Shown: positions 48,020-58,333, numbered from the stretch's first letter. The stretch is 64,000 nt of DNA from Marinomonas sp. THO17 (GCF_040436405.1 NZ_AP031575.1:1554501-1618500), one strand, 5' to 3'. The notes: a model not told the origin generated them from the letters alone. A program made the numbers and translations.

Positions 48020-50023
48020 TCACTTACAAGCTAACACTGACGCAAAATAGTCAGTGATAAAAGACAAATATTTTTTCTTATCTAGTACAACGAGATCTTC
48101 ATGTTCTAGGTCGTTACTAAGCTCGCTACCACTCCCTAGTTCAAGTGATTCAATTGATTGATATGATTCATACCAATCAACCGAAACGAATGGCAAAACA
48201 ACGGATTTGCCATCAGCCTCAAGGATAACAGAAAAACACCCAGTTGAGCTTGTTTCACTAAACCCTGATGCCCCTTTATTCAATTCGACATATTCGACGC
48301 AACTTTCTAAGCTTGGCATAAAATACCGACTTTGCAGCCCAAATTCTGTATAAAGATTAAAACATTGCGGTAATTTGTAAGGCGTAATATCCTCTACCAA
48401 ATCTGCTTCAATCGCTAAGGGCAAACCATTACATAACCCAAAATAATACCCCTTCTTACCTAAGCGAGGAACCATTTCAGCCCTTAACCCTCGCTCTAAA
48501 GGCGGCATAATACTGGCATTAGCCAAACTGGGCTCCAATAACATTTCACCTTTCTTATCCAACCAAATATTTCTTACTTGCGGACCAACACAATGACAAT
48601 CTAATGCCACCGCTTCTACACACCTCAACATATCATAAGGAATAGCAAAAGGTTGACCCAATTGAGTCACTACCAATACGTCAATCTTCCCGTGATTAGG
48701 AAATAACTTACAAGCAGCTTGATCAATAGAATAGACTTCAAGGGAAGTCACCAAAGGGACTCGCCTCTCATCCTCTAAGCAACAAAAAGCTTGCTGGTTT
48801 GTGAAAGAAATCTGATCAGCCTCTATACAATAAGGTCTTGCTTCTGAGCAGTGAAAATGAAGTTGTTGAGAAAGGTAATCTATCTGATATAAAACACTTG
48901 GTAGTATATCCCGGCCTAGGTAGACACTCTGAGTTATCGTCTTCGTGGCCGTAACAGCATCACTTTCCACAACCGCACTAGTGTCTGACGCTGAAACATT
49001 ATGCGCCAGCGCATAAAAACTTCCTTGCCAACGCGTAGGAAATAGCATTGACTCCTGTTCAACAGACCATGAAGACAGATTCACCCTAGGAACTGGAAAT
49101 TGCGAAAACGCTGGATCCACTTGAGCCATGTTACCAACAACATCAGCAAAAGTAGTATAAATCTGTTGCTGAACATGTTGAGTGTATTGTGTTAAAAAGC
49201 TATCTCTCCAGTGACGAGACAAGTTATTTGATTGGAAAACTGAGAGCAAGGCAGGAAATGACAATGCAAGATGCTCTAATAAGGCCGTTTGTCCAACAAG
49301 GTCGTTTGTTGATACTGTTTTCGTTAAGTTTTCAGATACTTGAAAGTCTGATATGGCAGTCTGCTTATCTGTCTGCTCGGCTTTGTTTTCCACCCATTCA
49401 AGCTCAGAAAAAAAGCGATCCAACCAACTTAAAGGCACACTGGTCTCGAAAGAAAAACGCCCAACAAAACACCCATTAACAGTACCACTTACCTCAAACG
49501 ACACTGACCCAAACTCAACTAATCGTTGCAATAAACCTTCTATATCAAAACTTTTCTCACCCGTTAACTCAGCAACATACTGAAACCGATCTGCAGGGTC
49601 CGACAACCTTGCTTGAAAATCTATTAGGCTTTGCCAATAAGAGTTATGAGGCAATAAGGAACGCACATGAAGCTGCTGATACTCTGGACCTAACTGAACC
49701 GCCATGACATTTTGAAAAATGGCATCCAGACAAGGCAAAAACAAGGTTTGCCAATCGGTATGAAAAGGACAATCTAATCCAAGCAATTGATCAATGGTAT
49801 TTTGAATTAAGATAAGTTGGGAATGAAACAAAGAAGTACTAGAAAAAGCAAACTGGCATTCTTCTTCAAGTCTTCCCAGTAAAGAACGAGAGCGTTCCAA
49901 AGATGAGCGAGGTTGCATGGTATAAGACACAACAGCAGCCTCTATTTCAGCCATAAGCAAACTAACATCTGAAATATTTAGTTCCGCAACTGAATTCCCC
50001 CGTCCCACTTGTTTTAACTCCAT
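48020..50023 (-). CDS. Large CheA-like orphan lacking H-box and ATPase, unknown function
   Basis: A 667-residue soluble protein I do not recognise as a known family. The N-terminal 150 residues are helical without the CheA H-box. Residues about 155-215 (FDIEGLLQRLVEFGSVSFEV, FVGRFSFETSVPLSWLDRFFSEL) resemble the P2-like domain of some CheA proteins. About 450-480 (IDVLVVTQLGQPFAIPYDMLRCVEAV) resembles the CheW-like P5 domain, and 520-550 may start a second such fold. No N, G1, F or G2 box of a kinase is present. Possibly a kinase-dead scaffold. It lies between fliJ and the receptor-like gene, 9-14 bases from each. Confidence 0.4.
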   Translation of the reverse strand: MELKQVGRGNSVAELNISDVSLLMAEIEAAVVSYTMQPRSSLERSRSLLGRLEEECQFAFSSTSLFHSQLILIQNTIDQLLGLDCPFHTDWQTLFLPCLDAIFQNVMAVQLGPEYQQLHVRSLLPHNSYWQSLIDFQARLSDPADRFQYVAELTGEKSFDIEGLLQRLVEFGSVSFEVSGTVNGCFVGRFSFETSVPLSWLDRFFSELEWVENKAEQTDKQTAISDFQVSENLTKTVSTNDLVGQTALLEHLALSFPALLSVFQSNNLSRHWRDSFLTQYTQHVQQQIYTTFADVVGNMAQVDPAFSQFPVPRVNLSSWSVEQESMLFPTRWQGSFYALAHNVSASDTSAVVESDAVTATKTITQSVYLGRDILPSVLYQIDYLSQQLHFHCSEARPYCIEADQISFTNQQAFCCLEDERRVPLVTSLEVYSIDQAACKLFPNHGKIDVLVVTQLGQPFAIPYDMLRCVEAVALDCHCVGPQVRNIWLDKKGEMLLEPSLANASIMPPLERGLRAEMVPRLGKKGYYFGLCNGLPLAIEADLVEDITPYKLPQCFNLYTEFGLQSRYFMPSLESCVEYVELNKGASGFSETSSTGCFSVILEADGKSVVLPFVSVDWYESYQSIESLELGSGSELSNDLEHEDLVVLDKKKYLSFITDYFASVLACK

Positions 50024-50037
50024 TCTTGAAGACGCTA

Positions 50038-50472
50038 TTAGCGACTCATGTCCAAAAAACGACGCATGGCAAATTCATCCGTTTCACGCTGCTCCTGTCT
50101 ATCTTGAAAAGCTTGTTCTGCTTTTAAGTTTTTGTCTTTCAAAACATCCATACTTTGTGTTTTTGAACGTGCTTGTAACCAACGTCGCATACTCATATCA
50201 GCTTGCTGCTCTGCTCTTTCTATGGCTGCCTCTTGTTGTGCAATAGCCTGTTGCACACGATCAACAAAGTGCTGATAATTGGTCGTAAGATAAGGGCTCA
50301 AGCCAAGCAGGTTTCGTTCTGACTCATATTGTTGAGCATACTCTTTTAACTCTTCCAGCTTCTGAATGTCTTGCTGAACTTTTGCCTTATCACGCGCCAA
50401 CTGTTGAGCAACAACATCCTCTTTACGCTGGGCAAGATCCACAAGTATTTGCAAACGACGTGATTTTTTCAT
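50038..50472 (-). CDS. fliJ: Flagellar export chaperone FliJ
   Basis: A 144-residue coiled-coil protein that sits in the FliI ring and links it to FlhA. It is almost wholly helical and Gln/Arg/Glu-rich (LQILVDLAQRKEDVVAQQLARD, LEELKEYAQQYESER) and ends with a short basic tail. Position after fliI supports the call. The ATG at 50472 has AGG six bases before it, in preference to a TTG upstream. Confidence 0.88.
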   Translation of the reverse strand: MKKSRRLQILVDLAQRKEDVVAQQLARDKAKVQQDIQKLEELKEYAQQYESERNLLGLSPYLTTNYQHFVDRVQQAIAQQEAAIERAEQQADMSMRRWLQARSKTQSMDVLKDKNLKAEQAFQDRQEQRETDEFAMRRFLDMSR

Positions 50473-50525
50473 GAGCAACCTATTTATTCCGTTAATAAAT
50501 AGTAGACGTATTTAGTGACTGGCGT

Positions 50526-51857
50526 CTACTGCCCTTTGGTCATTGCAGTCACTAAAGCTTCCAAACTTTGATCTATTGAAAAGCTTTCACCGAGAGGCTG
50601 CTGCAGAAAATTACGAATTTCAGGCATTTGAACAATTGCCTGATCAAGATCAGGATCACTGCCCTGCGCATAAGCACCGACAGAGATTAAATCCTGATTT
50701 TGCTGAAATTTTGAATAAAGCTGTTTTACACGCATTGCGCCATATAAATGATCTTCACTAACAATTTGTGGCATAGCGCGAGAAATAGAAGCTTCTATAT
50801 CTATGGCTGGATAATGACCTTCCTCAGCAAGACGCCGAGATAATACTATATGCCCATCAAGTATGGCTCGAGACGCATCCGCTATAGGGTCTTGCTGATC
50901 GTCACCTTCTGTCAGAACCGTGTAGAAGGCAGTAACAGAGCCATTACCATTCTGCCCATTTCCCGCTCTTTCAACAAGTTGAGGGAGTTTCGAAAATACG
51001 GAAGGCGGATAACCTTTGGTCGCCGGTGGTTCGCCAACCGACAATGCAATTTCACGCTGGGCTTGTGCATAACGAGTAAGAGAATCCATTAACAAAAGAA
51101 CATTCTTACCTTGGTCTCGATAATATTCAGCAATACGAGTAGCTAGCATCGCAGCACGCAGTCGCATTAATGCAGAATCATCAGCGGGAGAGGCCACGAC
51201 CACTGAACGAGCTAAACCGTCTTCACCCAGAATCTGCTCAATAAATTCCTTTACCTCTCGACCCCGCTCACCAATGAGCGCGACAATAGTAATATCCGCT
51301 TCGGTAAAACGCGTCATCATACCCAGTAACATGCTTTTACCCACACCACTACCTGCAAACAACCCCAGACGCTGGCCTTTTCCAACCGTCAAAAGGCTAT
51401 TGATTGCCTTAATACCAACATCCAATGTATCGGTAATGGGCTTACGTTGTAATGGATTGATGATGCCACCGTGCAAACTCACTGAATCTTCTGCACTAAT
51501 TGGACCTTTGCCATCCAAAGGCTTCCCCAGTCCATTGACCACTCGCCCCAATAATTCATCACCTACGGGCATTTTACTTTCATCAAGTAATGGCTTCACA
51601 CGTGCACCAGGGGAAATTCCCTCAATTGCCTCGGTTGGCATCAGATAAGTCAGATCCCCCGTAAAGCCGACCACTTCTGACTCTACCCATCGCTCTTTAC
51701 CAACTTGTACAGCGCAACGGTCCCCTAAGGCCACGACACAACCTACCGCTTCCATAGTCAGCCCAACCATGCGCGTCACCTTGCCTTCCAGTTGAGGAGA
51801 ATAAGAGCTGGAAAAAGCATTGGAGAGTTTGGCTAATCTTTCTTCAAGGCTGGCCAC
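50526..51857 (-). CDS. fliI: Flagellar export ATPase FliI
   Basis: Hexameric ATPase of the export apparatus. The 443-residue protein resembles F1-beta: Walker A AGSGVGKS (residues 168-175), [17 protein letters not shown], Walker [21 protein letters not shown] and [18 protein letters not shown]. The GTG start shares one base with the fliH stop (TAGTG). Confidence 0.96.
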   Translation of the reverse strand: MASLEERLAKLSNAFSSSYSPQLEGKVTRMVGLTMEAVGCVVALGDRCAVQVGKERWVESEVVGFTGDLTYLMPTEAIEGISPGARVKPLLDESKMPVGDELLGRVVNGLGKPLDGKGPISAEDSVSLHGGIINPLQRKPITDTLDVGIKAINSLLTVGKGQRLGLFAGSGVGKSMLLGMMTRFTEADITIVALIGERGREVKEFIEQILGEDGLARSVVVASPADDSALMRLRAAMLATRIAEYYRDQGKNVLLLMDSLTRYAQAQREIALSVGEPPATKGYPPSVFSKLPQLVERAGNGQNGNGSVTAFYTVLTEGDDQQDPIADASRAILDGHIVLSRRLAEEGHYPAIDIEASISRAMPQIVSEDHLYGAMRVKQLYSKFQQNQDLISVGAYAQGSDPDLDQAIVQMPEIRNFLQQPLGESFSIDQSLEALVTAMTKGQ

Positions 51858-52675
51858 TAGTTTGCGTCCTGATCATGTGAGCTTGTCAAATGACGTAATT
51901 CTTCATAAACGGCGGCTAAACGTTGTTCAACACGGCCATCAATATGGAAGGACTTTGAGTCCAGCACAAAACCACCACTCACCATAGAAGGGTCTTCTTC
52001 AATTTTCAATGCTAGACGTTCTTGGATACCTAACGCTTCTAAGACCGAAATATCATCAGGGTTAAGACGTATACGAATACGTCCTTCAAATTCACCTATT
52101 TCATCAAACACTCGAGTAAGCTGTTCTGTTAGGATAACCTGCCCATCTTGCTGCATTTTATGCAAACAAACATTTTCTACCATGCGAATCATAGCTTGAT
52201 AAATGAGTTGCTCAGCAGCGTGTCGGCTGCTTTCTAGTGGCTGAGAAATCTCTGCGACGACATCCGCCAATAAAGCTTCAACCTGCTCAAGCTGAGCTTT
52301 AGCAAGTTCACGGGCTTGCTCACGGCCTTCTTCTATGCCTGCCGCTATACCTTCAGCTTGCCCTTTTTCAAAACCGTCTACTTCACCTTTAGAAAAGCCG
52401 CCTTCGTAACCTTTTTTATGACCTTCCTCTTCTCCTTGAATAAAGCCCTCGTCGTAAGCGGCGGATCGGATTTCTTCTAACTGAGAAGCGGTTAGCGGCT
52501 CGTATACAAGAGCGTCCTGATCCACTTCTTCTGACGTCACAACGGTATGTCTTTGCACCAGAATCGCTGGACCGCTGGACTCTATCGGATTGGGGTTTTC
52601 AAGATGAGGCAATTCCCATCGTTCATAAGCCGTTAGCTTACGATCTTCAGGCTTTTCATTATCCTTATCAGACAT
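51857..52675 (-). CDS. fliH: Flagellar export regulator FliH
   Basis: Stator-like regulator of FliI that docks on FliN. The 272-residue protein contains the typical Gly-repeat helix [21 protein letters not shown] (GxxxG repeats, about 88-130) and a conserved C-terminal domain ([37 protein letters not shown] in parts). An acidic N-terminal region precedes the repeats. Between fliG and fliI. Confidence 0.93.
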   Translation of the reverse strand: MSDKDNEKPEDRKLTAYERWELPHLENPNPIESSGPAILVQRHTVVTSEEVDQDALVYEPLTASQLEEIRSAAYDEGFIQGEEEGHKKGYEGGFSKGEVDGFEKGQAEGIAAGIEEGREQARELAKAQLEQVEALLADVVAEISQPLESSRHAAEQLIYQAMIRMVENVCLHKMQQDGQVILTEQLTRVFDEIGEFEGRIRIRLNPDDISVLEALGIQERLALKIEEDPSMVSGGFVLDSKSFHIDGRVEQRLAAVYEELRHLTSSHDQDAN

Positions 52676-52682
52676 AGGCTAA

Positions 52683-53696
52683 CTAAACCATCTGCTCGCC
52701 ACCACCACCGAGAACGATTTCTCCGTTATCAGCGAGGCGCCTAGCAACTGCCAGAATTTCTTTCTGTGCAACTTCAACTTCACTTACACGAACAGGACCT
52801 TTTGCTTCCAAATCGTCTTTCAACATGTCAGCAGCACGGGAAGACATGTTTTTGAAAATTTTCTCCTGCATGTCTGGGTCTGCCCCTTTCAATGCCAGAA
52901 TCAGAGTTTCAGATTCCACCTCACGCAAGATAACTTGAATGCCTCGATCATCCACGTCTAGTAAGTTATCAAACACAAACATTAGATCTTGAATAGTGTT
53001 TGCCAAATCTTCATCCACGTCACGAATGGATTCCATCAATTCGGTCTCCACCGAACTGTCAATAAAGTTCATGATGTTCGCAGCAGTACGCACACCGCCA
53101 ATGGTAGTCGATTGCGTCGAGTTATTACCGGAGAATTGACGTTCGAGTATGTTGTTTAACTCTTGTAAAGCAGCAGGCTGTACCGTTTCCAATGCCGCCA
53201 CTCGCAACACAATATCCAAACGCACACGTTCATCAAAATTTGCCAAGATGTCGGCAGCTTGGTCAGGATCAAGATAAGAAATAACAATAGCCTGAATCTG
53301 TGGGTGTTCATAACGAATAACGTCAGCGACGGCACGTGACTCCATCCACTTGAGAGTATCTAGACCCGTGGTGTTACCACCTAACAGGATTCGATCAATC
53401 AAGCTTCCGGCTTTTTCTTCGCCTAAAGCCTCTCGCAACATATTACGAATATAACCATCAGCACCAAGTCCTAGACCAGTTTGATCACCCACCAACACTA
53501 AGAAATCGTCCAAGACTTTTTCTACTTGGTGACGTTGCACATTACTCAATTGCGCCATAGTCTGGCCAATTTTCTGAACCTCTTTAGGCCCCATGTGCTT
53601 TAGGATTTGTGCAGCATCAGACTCACCCAGTGACATTAATAGCACTGCAGCTTTTTGAACCGATGTTAGATCTGCACCTTGGCCTGTATCACTCAT
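52683..53696 (-). CDS. fliG: Flagellar switch protein FliG
   Basis: C-ring protein that meets the stator. The 337-residue protein has the three armadillo-like domains: LTSVQKAAVLLMSLGESDAAQIL at the N-terminus, EHPQIQAIVISYLDPDQAADIL in the middle and the torque helix DVDDRGIQVILREVESETLILALKG at about 250-275. The ATG directly follows the fliF stop. Confidence 0.96.
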   Translation of the reverse strand: MSDTGQGADLTSVQKAAVLLMSLGESDAAQILKHMGPKEVQKIGQTMAQLSNVQRHQVEKVLDDFLVLVGDQTGLGLGADGYIRNMLREALGEEKAGSLIDRILLGGNTTGLDTLKWMESRAVADVIRYEHPQIQAIVISYLDPDQAADILANFDERVRLDIVLRVAALETVQPAALQELNNILERQFSGNNSTQSTTIGGVRTAANIMNFIDSSVETELMESIRDVDEDLANTIQDLMFVFDNLLDVDDRGIQVILREVESETLILALKGADPDMQEKIFKNMSSRAADMLKDDLEAKGPVRVSEVEVAQKEILAVARRLADNGEIVLGGGGEQMV

Positions 53697-55370
53697 TTAG
53701 TTTTCCATTACCCACTGTTTAACCACTTGCGCAACACGCTCTGGCTCTTCGGCAATCAAGCCACGTATCGCATTAAGTTGACGATCAATTTTTTCAGGTG
53801 AACCTGGTACTAATATGTCTTCTGCACTGACCAAAGACACCTGATCATCTGAAATTTCATCCGTTTCATCAGAGAATATAGCGGCTTCGGTATCCTCCGC
53901 AACCGCAATCTTATTTTGCTCACTGAGGGTTTTCAAAATCGGACGCACCACGATGAGCAACAAAATGAGCACGAACAAGCCCACTAAGGTTGGTTGCAAT
54001 AAATTCAAGAACCAAGGCTGCTTATAAAAAGGTGGCTCAACAATTGGCTCTTCAGGATCTGGCAAAGCAAAAGGAGAATTAATCACACTCACACTATCAC
54101 CACGAGCAGGATCATAACCCACGGCATCACGCACCAATAGTGTCAGACGGCCTAATTCATCGTCACTCCAAGGTGTTCTCACAACGGTAGAAGTATCGGT
54201 ATCTAGACTGGCCAGATCATCTACCACCACAGCAACCGACAATCGTCGAATAGTACCTTGCTGACGTTTGGTATAACTGATGCTGCGATCTAATTCAAAA
54301 TTACGTGTGGTTTCTTCTCGAGACTGACCGTTTGTTCCTGTTCCATTACCACCAATGGGTGCACCATTCTCGTCAACCGCTTCCGGCGCAGTGACAGCAC
54401 CTGGCGGTTGATTAGTTAATGCGCCAGGAATACCACTAGCTGAAACGCCAGCACTACGATTCTCTCTAAGGGTTTGCTCACTTCGCAGGGCCAATAAATC
54501 GGGGTTATATTGCTCGTCAGTCTTCTCGATGGCGGTAAAGTCCACATCTGCTGACACCTCTGCTTTGAAACGGCCTTGTCCCACAACCGGACCAAGAATG
54601 TTATTAACTCGCTGCAACAACACATCTTCTACTTTGCGAGTATAATCGAACTGCTTACCTGCCACGGACAATTCTGAATCAGAATCCTTCTCGGTAAGCA
54701 AGGTACCTCGCTGATCCACCACAGTAACATCTTTATCACTCAATTGAGAGATACTAGATGCAACCAAATTAACAATGGCATCCACCTGACTTCGATCTAA
54801 GCGACGCCCCGGATAAAGCTCTAGAAATACAGAAGCGGAGGGTTTTCGAGTATCACGAACAAACACCGACTCTTTAGGGATAGCAAGATGAACCCGAGCC
54901 GTTTTAATACTTTGCAAACTTGAGATAGTTCGACTCAACTCGCCTTCCAAACCACGACGATAACGTGTCGTCTCAACAAACTGAGAGGTTCCTAGACCTT
55001 GATCTTGGTCCATAATTTCCAAACCAACAATGTTATCAGAAACAATGCCAGAGCCAGCCAATTTTAAACGCGCTTGATGATAATAATCTCCTTCAACTAA
55101 TAACGCGCCGGTATTTTCATCAAGTTTAAAAGGAATGTTGTTAACACTAAGAATTTCAACTATTTGATCCGCGTTGTAATCCGTAATACTACTTAAGACA
55201 GGTTTATAGTCTGGGCCATTAGTCCATAACACAGCAGCCAAACCAATTGCGATAGAGGCAGCTAAGCCGACCATTAAGGCCAGCTGTCGAATCACTGTTA
55301 ACTTATTGAATCCAGTGACTAATTCTAAATAGAGCTTACGCTCCGATTGTTCTGCAGGGACATTATCCAT
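53697..55370 (-). CDS. fliF: Flagellar MS-ring protein FliF
   Basis: Builds the MS ring on which the motor assembles. The 557-residue protein has two membrane helices (about 31-50 and 448-467), ring-building motifs between them (KLAGSGIV, RYRRGLEGELSRTISSLQSIK, RVHLAIPKESVFVRDTRKPSASV in parts), a disordered Gly/Asn segment near 340-365 and a C-terminal FliG-binding helix (about 525-557). Confidence 0.96.
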   Translation of the reverse strand: MDNVPAEQSERKLYLELVTGFNKLTVIRQLALMVGLAASIAIGLAAVLWTNGPDYKPVLSSITDYNADQIVEILSVNNIPFKLDENTGALLVEGDYYHQARLKLAGSGIVSDNIVGLEIMDQDQGLGTSQFVETTRYRRGLEGELSRTISSLQSIKTARVHLAIPKESVFVRDTRKPSASVFLELYPGRRLDRSQVDAIVNLVASSISQLSDKDVTVVDQRGTLLTEKDSDSELSVAGKQFDYTRKVEDVLLQRVNNILGPVVGQGRFKAEVSADVDFTAIEKTDEQYNPDLLALRSEQTLRENRSAGVSASGIPGALTNQPPGAVTAPEAVDENGAPIGGNGTGTNGQSREETTRNFELDRSISYTKRQQGTIRRLSVAVVVDDLASLDTDTSTVVRTPWSDDELGRLTLLVRDAVGYDPARGDSVSVINSPFALPDPEEPIVEPPFYKQPWFLNLLQPTLVGLFVLILLLIVVRPILKTLSEQNKIAVAEDTEAAIFSDETDEISDDQVSLVSAEDILVPGSPEKIDRQLNAIRGLIAEEPERVAQVVKQWVMEN

Positions 55371-55397
55371 TAAAAAGCGCCAAGCGGTTTATCTAGC

Positions 55398-55760
55398 CTA
55401 AATCGGCATATTCATGATTTTTTCATACGCATCAACAAGCTTATTTCGTACTTGAGTCATCGCCTCAAAAGACACACTTGATTTTTGTAGGCCAATCATC
55501 ACTTGTGGTAAATCAACACCTTCATCACCGCGTTCATAAGATTGAGCGAGTTGCGATGCTTCTTGTTGAAGAGAATTTACATTATCAACGGCATTCTTCA
55601 GCATTTCTGCAAAATCTGCTCGTTCAACAGCCTGAGCAGCATCCGCATTGCCACCAGGTTGTGCAACCTCTGCCACCCCACTACCGGGTGCTTGAACTTG
55701 CGAGCGGAGATCCCTCATTTGGGATAACACTTGATTAATATCAGGTCGACCTGAAATCAT
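55398..55760 (-). CDS. fliE: Flagellar hook-basal body protein FliE
   Basis: Connects MS ring and rod. The 120-residue protein has the C-terminal FliE pattern: DFAEMLKNAVDNVNSLQQEASQLAQSYERGD and QKSSVSFEAMTQVRNKLVDAYEKIMNMPI in pieces. The ATG at 55760 follows AGGTGA at five bases; a GTG nine bases upstream is less likely. A 67-base gap separates it from fleR upstream. Confidence 0.93.
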   Translation of the reverse strand: MISGRPDINQVLSQMRDLRSQVQAPGSGVAEVAQPGGNADAAQAVERADFAEMLKNAVDNVNSLQQEASQLAQSYERGDEGVDLPQVMIGLQKSSVSFEAMTQVRNKLVDAYEKIMNMPI

Positions 55761-55827
55761 GCTCTTCACCTAAAAAATCACGTTATATAAAGTTTAGCAT
55801 AAAGCTAATTAAAACAAGATACAAAAA

Positions 55828-57177
55828 TCAATCTACGTCGATACCACTTTCACGCATTTTCGCTATCTTATATCTTAAGGTTCGAGGACTGATTCCCAAC
55901 TTGTCCGCCACTTCCTTACGTTTACCCTTAGCATCAATTAATGCTTGGGCAATAATACGAAACTCATGCTGCTGAACACCTTTACCCAGTATGGAAGCCG
56001 CACTTTCTTCTTCCTCATGCACCTCTTCTGAGGTTGTTGGTGCTCCAGCCATCATATCAAAAGCTATGTGCTCGTCGTGTATTTGACCATTTGAACTTAA
56101 TATCAAGGCACGCTGAATAACATTATCTAGCTCACGAACATTACCAGGCCAAGGGTGCGCTTCTAACTTACTTTGGGCTGAAGGTTTCAACAAAGCCCCT
56201 GTTATGCGCATCTTGCCAGCATGTTTGTGCAACAAATGCTCGGCAATGGGTAAGATATCCCCTTTACGTTCTCTAATTGGCAACCATCGTAATGGAAAAA
56301 CATTCAGGCGATAATACAAATCTTCGCGGAAACCGCCTTCTTTTACGTACTCTGCAAGATCTCGGTTGGTGGTCGCTATGATCCTCACATCCAGCGGAAT
56401 CGATTTTTTACCGCCAAGACGTTCCACTTCTTGCTCTTGCAGCACTCGTAACAACTTAGCCTGCAAGCCCACATCCATTTCCGTAATTTCATCTAATAGC
56501 AAGGTACCGCCATTAGCTTGTTCAAATTTACCTGCTTGCGAAGAAACTGCACCGGTATAAGCACCTTTTTCATAACCAAATAAAATGGCTTCCAACATAT
56601 TTTCAGGAATAGCGGCACAATTGATGGCCACAAAAGGGGCATTACGACGCGACGATTGGTTGTGAATGTAATGGGCAAGCACTTCTTTACCTGTACCACT
56701 TTCACCACACACCAGTACCGTTGAGTCTGTCACAGCCACCCGCTTAGCCAAATCCAATAAAGCTAAACTGGCCGAATCTTTAGCAATCGGCTGACTCGAG
56801 GATAAAGAGGTTTGCTTAACCGTATATTTGGCAATAGCATTCAAAAGTTCCTCTTCCTGAAACGGCTTAAGAAGATAATCCACTGCACCGTCACGCATGG
56901 CTTCTACCGCATGAGCAATGTCACCATAGGCCGTCATTAACATAATCGGTAATTCTGGATACGTATCAACCACGTGATGCAATAAACCATAACCATCCAT
57001 GCCGGGCAGATTGACATCTGACACCACCATATCAAATTGCCCATGCTTCAGCGCCAACACGGCTTCTTCAGCACTGGACACCATTTTGCATTGGTAACTT
57101 GCCAGCATGAGCGTGTCTTCCAGCGCTTCTGCCAATCCCTTGTCATCTTCGACGATTAATAACTTCACATCCGACAT
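55828..57177 (-). CDS. fleR: Sigma-54 response regulator FleR (FlrC)
   Basis: Activates mid-level flagellar promoters with sigma-54. The 449-residue protein has a receiver (D54 in VVSDVNLPGMDG, K in LLKPFQEEE), an AAA+ domain with Walker A GESGTGKE (158-165), a sigma-54 contact loop GAYTGA (205-210, where most relatives have GAFTGA), Walker B GTLLLDEITEM, and a Fis-type HTH (RKEVADKLGISPRTLRYKIAKM). It directly follows fleS by one base. Confidence 0.94.
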   Translation of the reverse strand: MSDVKLLIVEDDKGLAEALEDTLMLASYQCKMVSSAEEAVLALKHGQFDMVVSDVNLPGMDGYGLLHHVVDTYPELPIMLMTAYGDIAHAVEAMRDGAVDYLLKPFQEEELLNAIAKYTVKQTSLSSSQPIAKDSASLALLDLAKRVAVTDSTVLVCGESGTGKEVLAHYIHNQSSRRNAPFVAINCAAIPENMLEAILFGYEKGAYTGAVSSQAGKFEQANGGTLLLDEITEMDVGLQAKLLRVLQEQEVERLGGKKSIPLDVRIIATTNRDLAEYVKEGGFREDLYYRLNVFPLRWLPIRERKGDILPIAEHLLHKHAGKMRITGALLKPSAQSKLEAHPWPGNVRELDNVIQRALILSSNGQIHDEHIAFDMMAGAPTTSEEVHEEEESAASILGKGVQQHEFRIIAQALIDAKGKRKEVADKLGISPRTLRYKIAKMRESGIDVD

Positions 57178-57178
57178 G

Positions 57179-58333
57179 CTATACCCTTATAAGAGGAATG
57201 GTTAAACTGGCCGTTGTCCCAGCCCCTTCTATACTATCAATTTCAAACTGTCCATGATGAGCACGAGCAATGGCCTTAACCACCATCAACCCCAACCCAG
57301 TGCCATGCTGTTTGGTTGTCACAAAACCTTCTTGAACATGCTCTAAATGCTGTTTTGACATGCCCACACCACGGTCTTTAAATACGAATTGAACGCCTGC
57401 ATTTGCTTCTCGCCAAGCCAACTTAACGACACACGCTTGCGCTTGTGAATCTATGGCGTTATTAAGCAAATTTAACAGCGCACCAATCAGCGTTTCCTTA
57501 TTACATTGAATCACCTGATTCGAAGTAAAATCACTTCCTGAAGCTTCCAAAGTCGCATTTTTTTGTTCGCATACTTCTTCACATTGGCTTATCAATTCAT
57601 CAATAAACTCATTAATAGATAAGGTTTCATCCAATTTAATTTCACTACGTGAAAAAATCAGCATATCACGAATTTGCTTTTCGATATTAGCTAATCTATC
57701 CACCAGTTTATTGGCAAAATTTTGACGCATTACTGGCGCCAAATCCGCTTTTTGTAAATGCCCAGCATACAAAGAAGCCGAGGATAATGGTGTTCGTATT
57801 TGATGTGCTAAAGCGGCTACCATTTTTCCCATATTGGACAGTCGCTCATGATGATTAAGCTTCTTTTGCAACAAGTAGGCTTGCGTTAAATCCACCAAGA
57901 TCACCAATTGACCCGGCACATTTCCCAAAGAGGCCGTTTCCACACGCACTCTTCGACCAGTCACCATAGTCACATCATGACCATCGTCTTCTTGAGGTCG
58001 GAAGCTAAGTGGTACCACTTCTCCCCAAGACTGTCCAATAAGAGGCAAGTTAAAAAGTTTTTCTGCTACCGGATTTGCCATCACAATCAGGCCTTCCTCG
58101 TTTAGCAGCAACACCCCAACTGGCATGGATTCAAACAATTGCTGAAACTGCAACACCAGCACACGGTTTTTATCTTGTTCCTGTCGCTTATCCTGCTCCA
58201 CTTGCTCTAACTGCTGATGCAAACGCGCCACTTCTTGCTGCAAATCAAGATAAGATTTTGTCAACACATCGGAAGATTCAGAGAAAGCCTTAAAAGCGGC
58301 TTTTAATTCCGCTATTTCTTCATCTTTAGTCAC
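57179..58333 (-). CDS. fleS: Flagellar sensor kinase FleS (FlrB)
   Basis: Cytoplasmic histidine kinase that phosphorylates FleR. The 384-residue protein has a coiled coil (about 10-58), a PAS domain (about 64-155, LFESMPVGVLLLNEEGLIVMAN in part), HisKA with H177 in VAALAHQIRTPLSS and HATPase_c with LLNLLNNAIDSQA, KDRGVGM and KQHGTGLGLMVVKAI. No membrane segment. Its start shares one base with the upstream gene's stop, so the two are translated together. Confidence 0.93.
   Translation of the reverse strand: MTKDEEIAELKAAFKAFSESSDVLTKSYLDLQQEVARLHQQLEQVEQDKRQEQDKNRVLVLQFQQLFESMPVGVLLLNEEGLIVMANPVAEKLFNLPLIGQSWGEVVPLSFRPQEDDGHDVTMVTGRRVRVETASLGNVPGQLVILVDLTQAYLLQKKLNHHERLSNMGKMVAALAHQIRTPLSSASLYAGHLQKADLAPVMRQNFANKLVDRLANIEKQIRDMLIFSRSEIKLDETLSINEFIDELISQCEEVCEQKNATLEASGSDFTSNQVIQCNKETLIGALLNLLNNAIDSQAQACVVKLAWREANAGVQFVFKDRGVGMSKQHLEHVQEGFVTTKQHGTGLGLMVVKAIARAHHGQFEIDSIEGAGTTASLTIPLIRV

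Noticed and set aside
55770..55827. Sigma-54 promoter upstream of fliE
   Set aside because: Expected from other species, but no -24/-12 match was seen in the gap after fleR.
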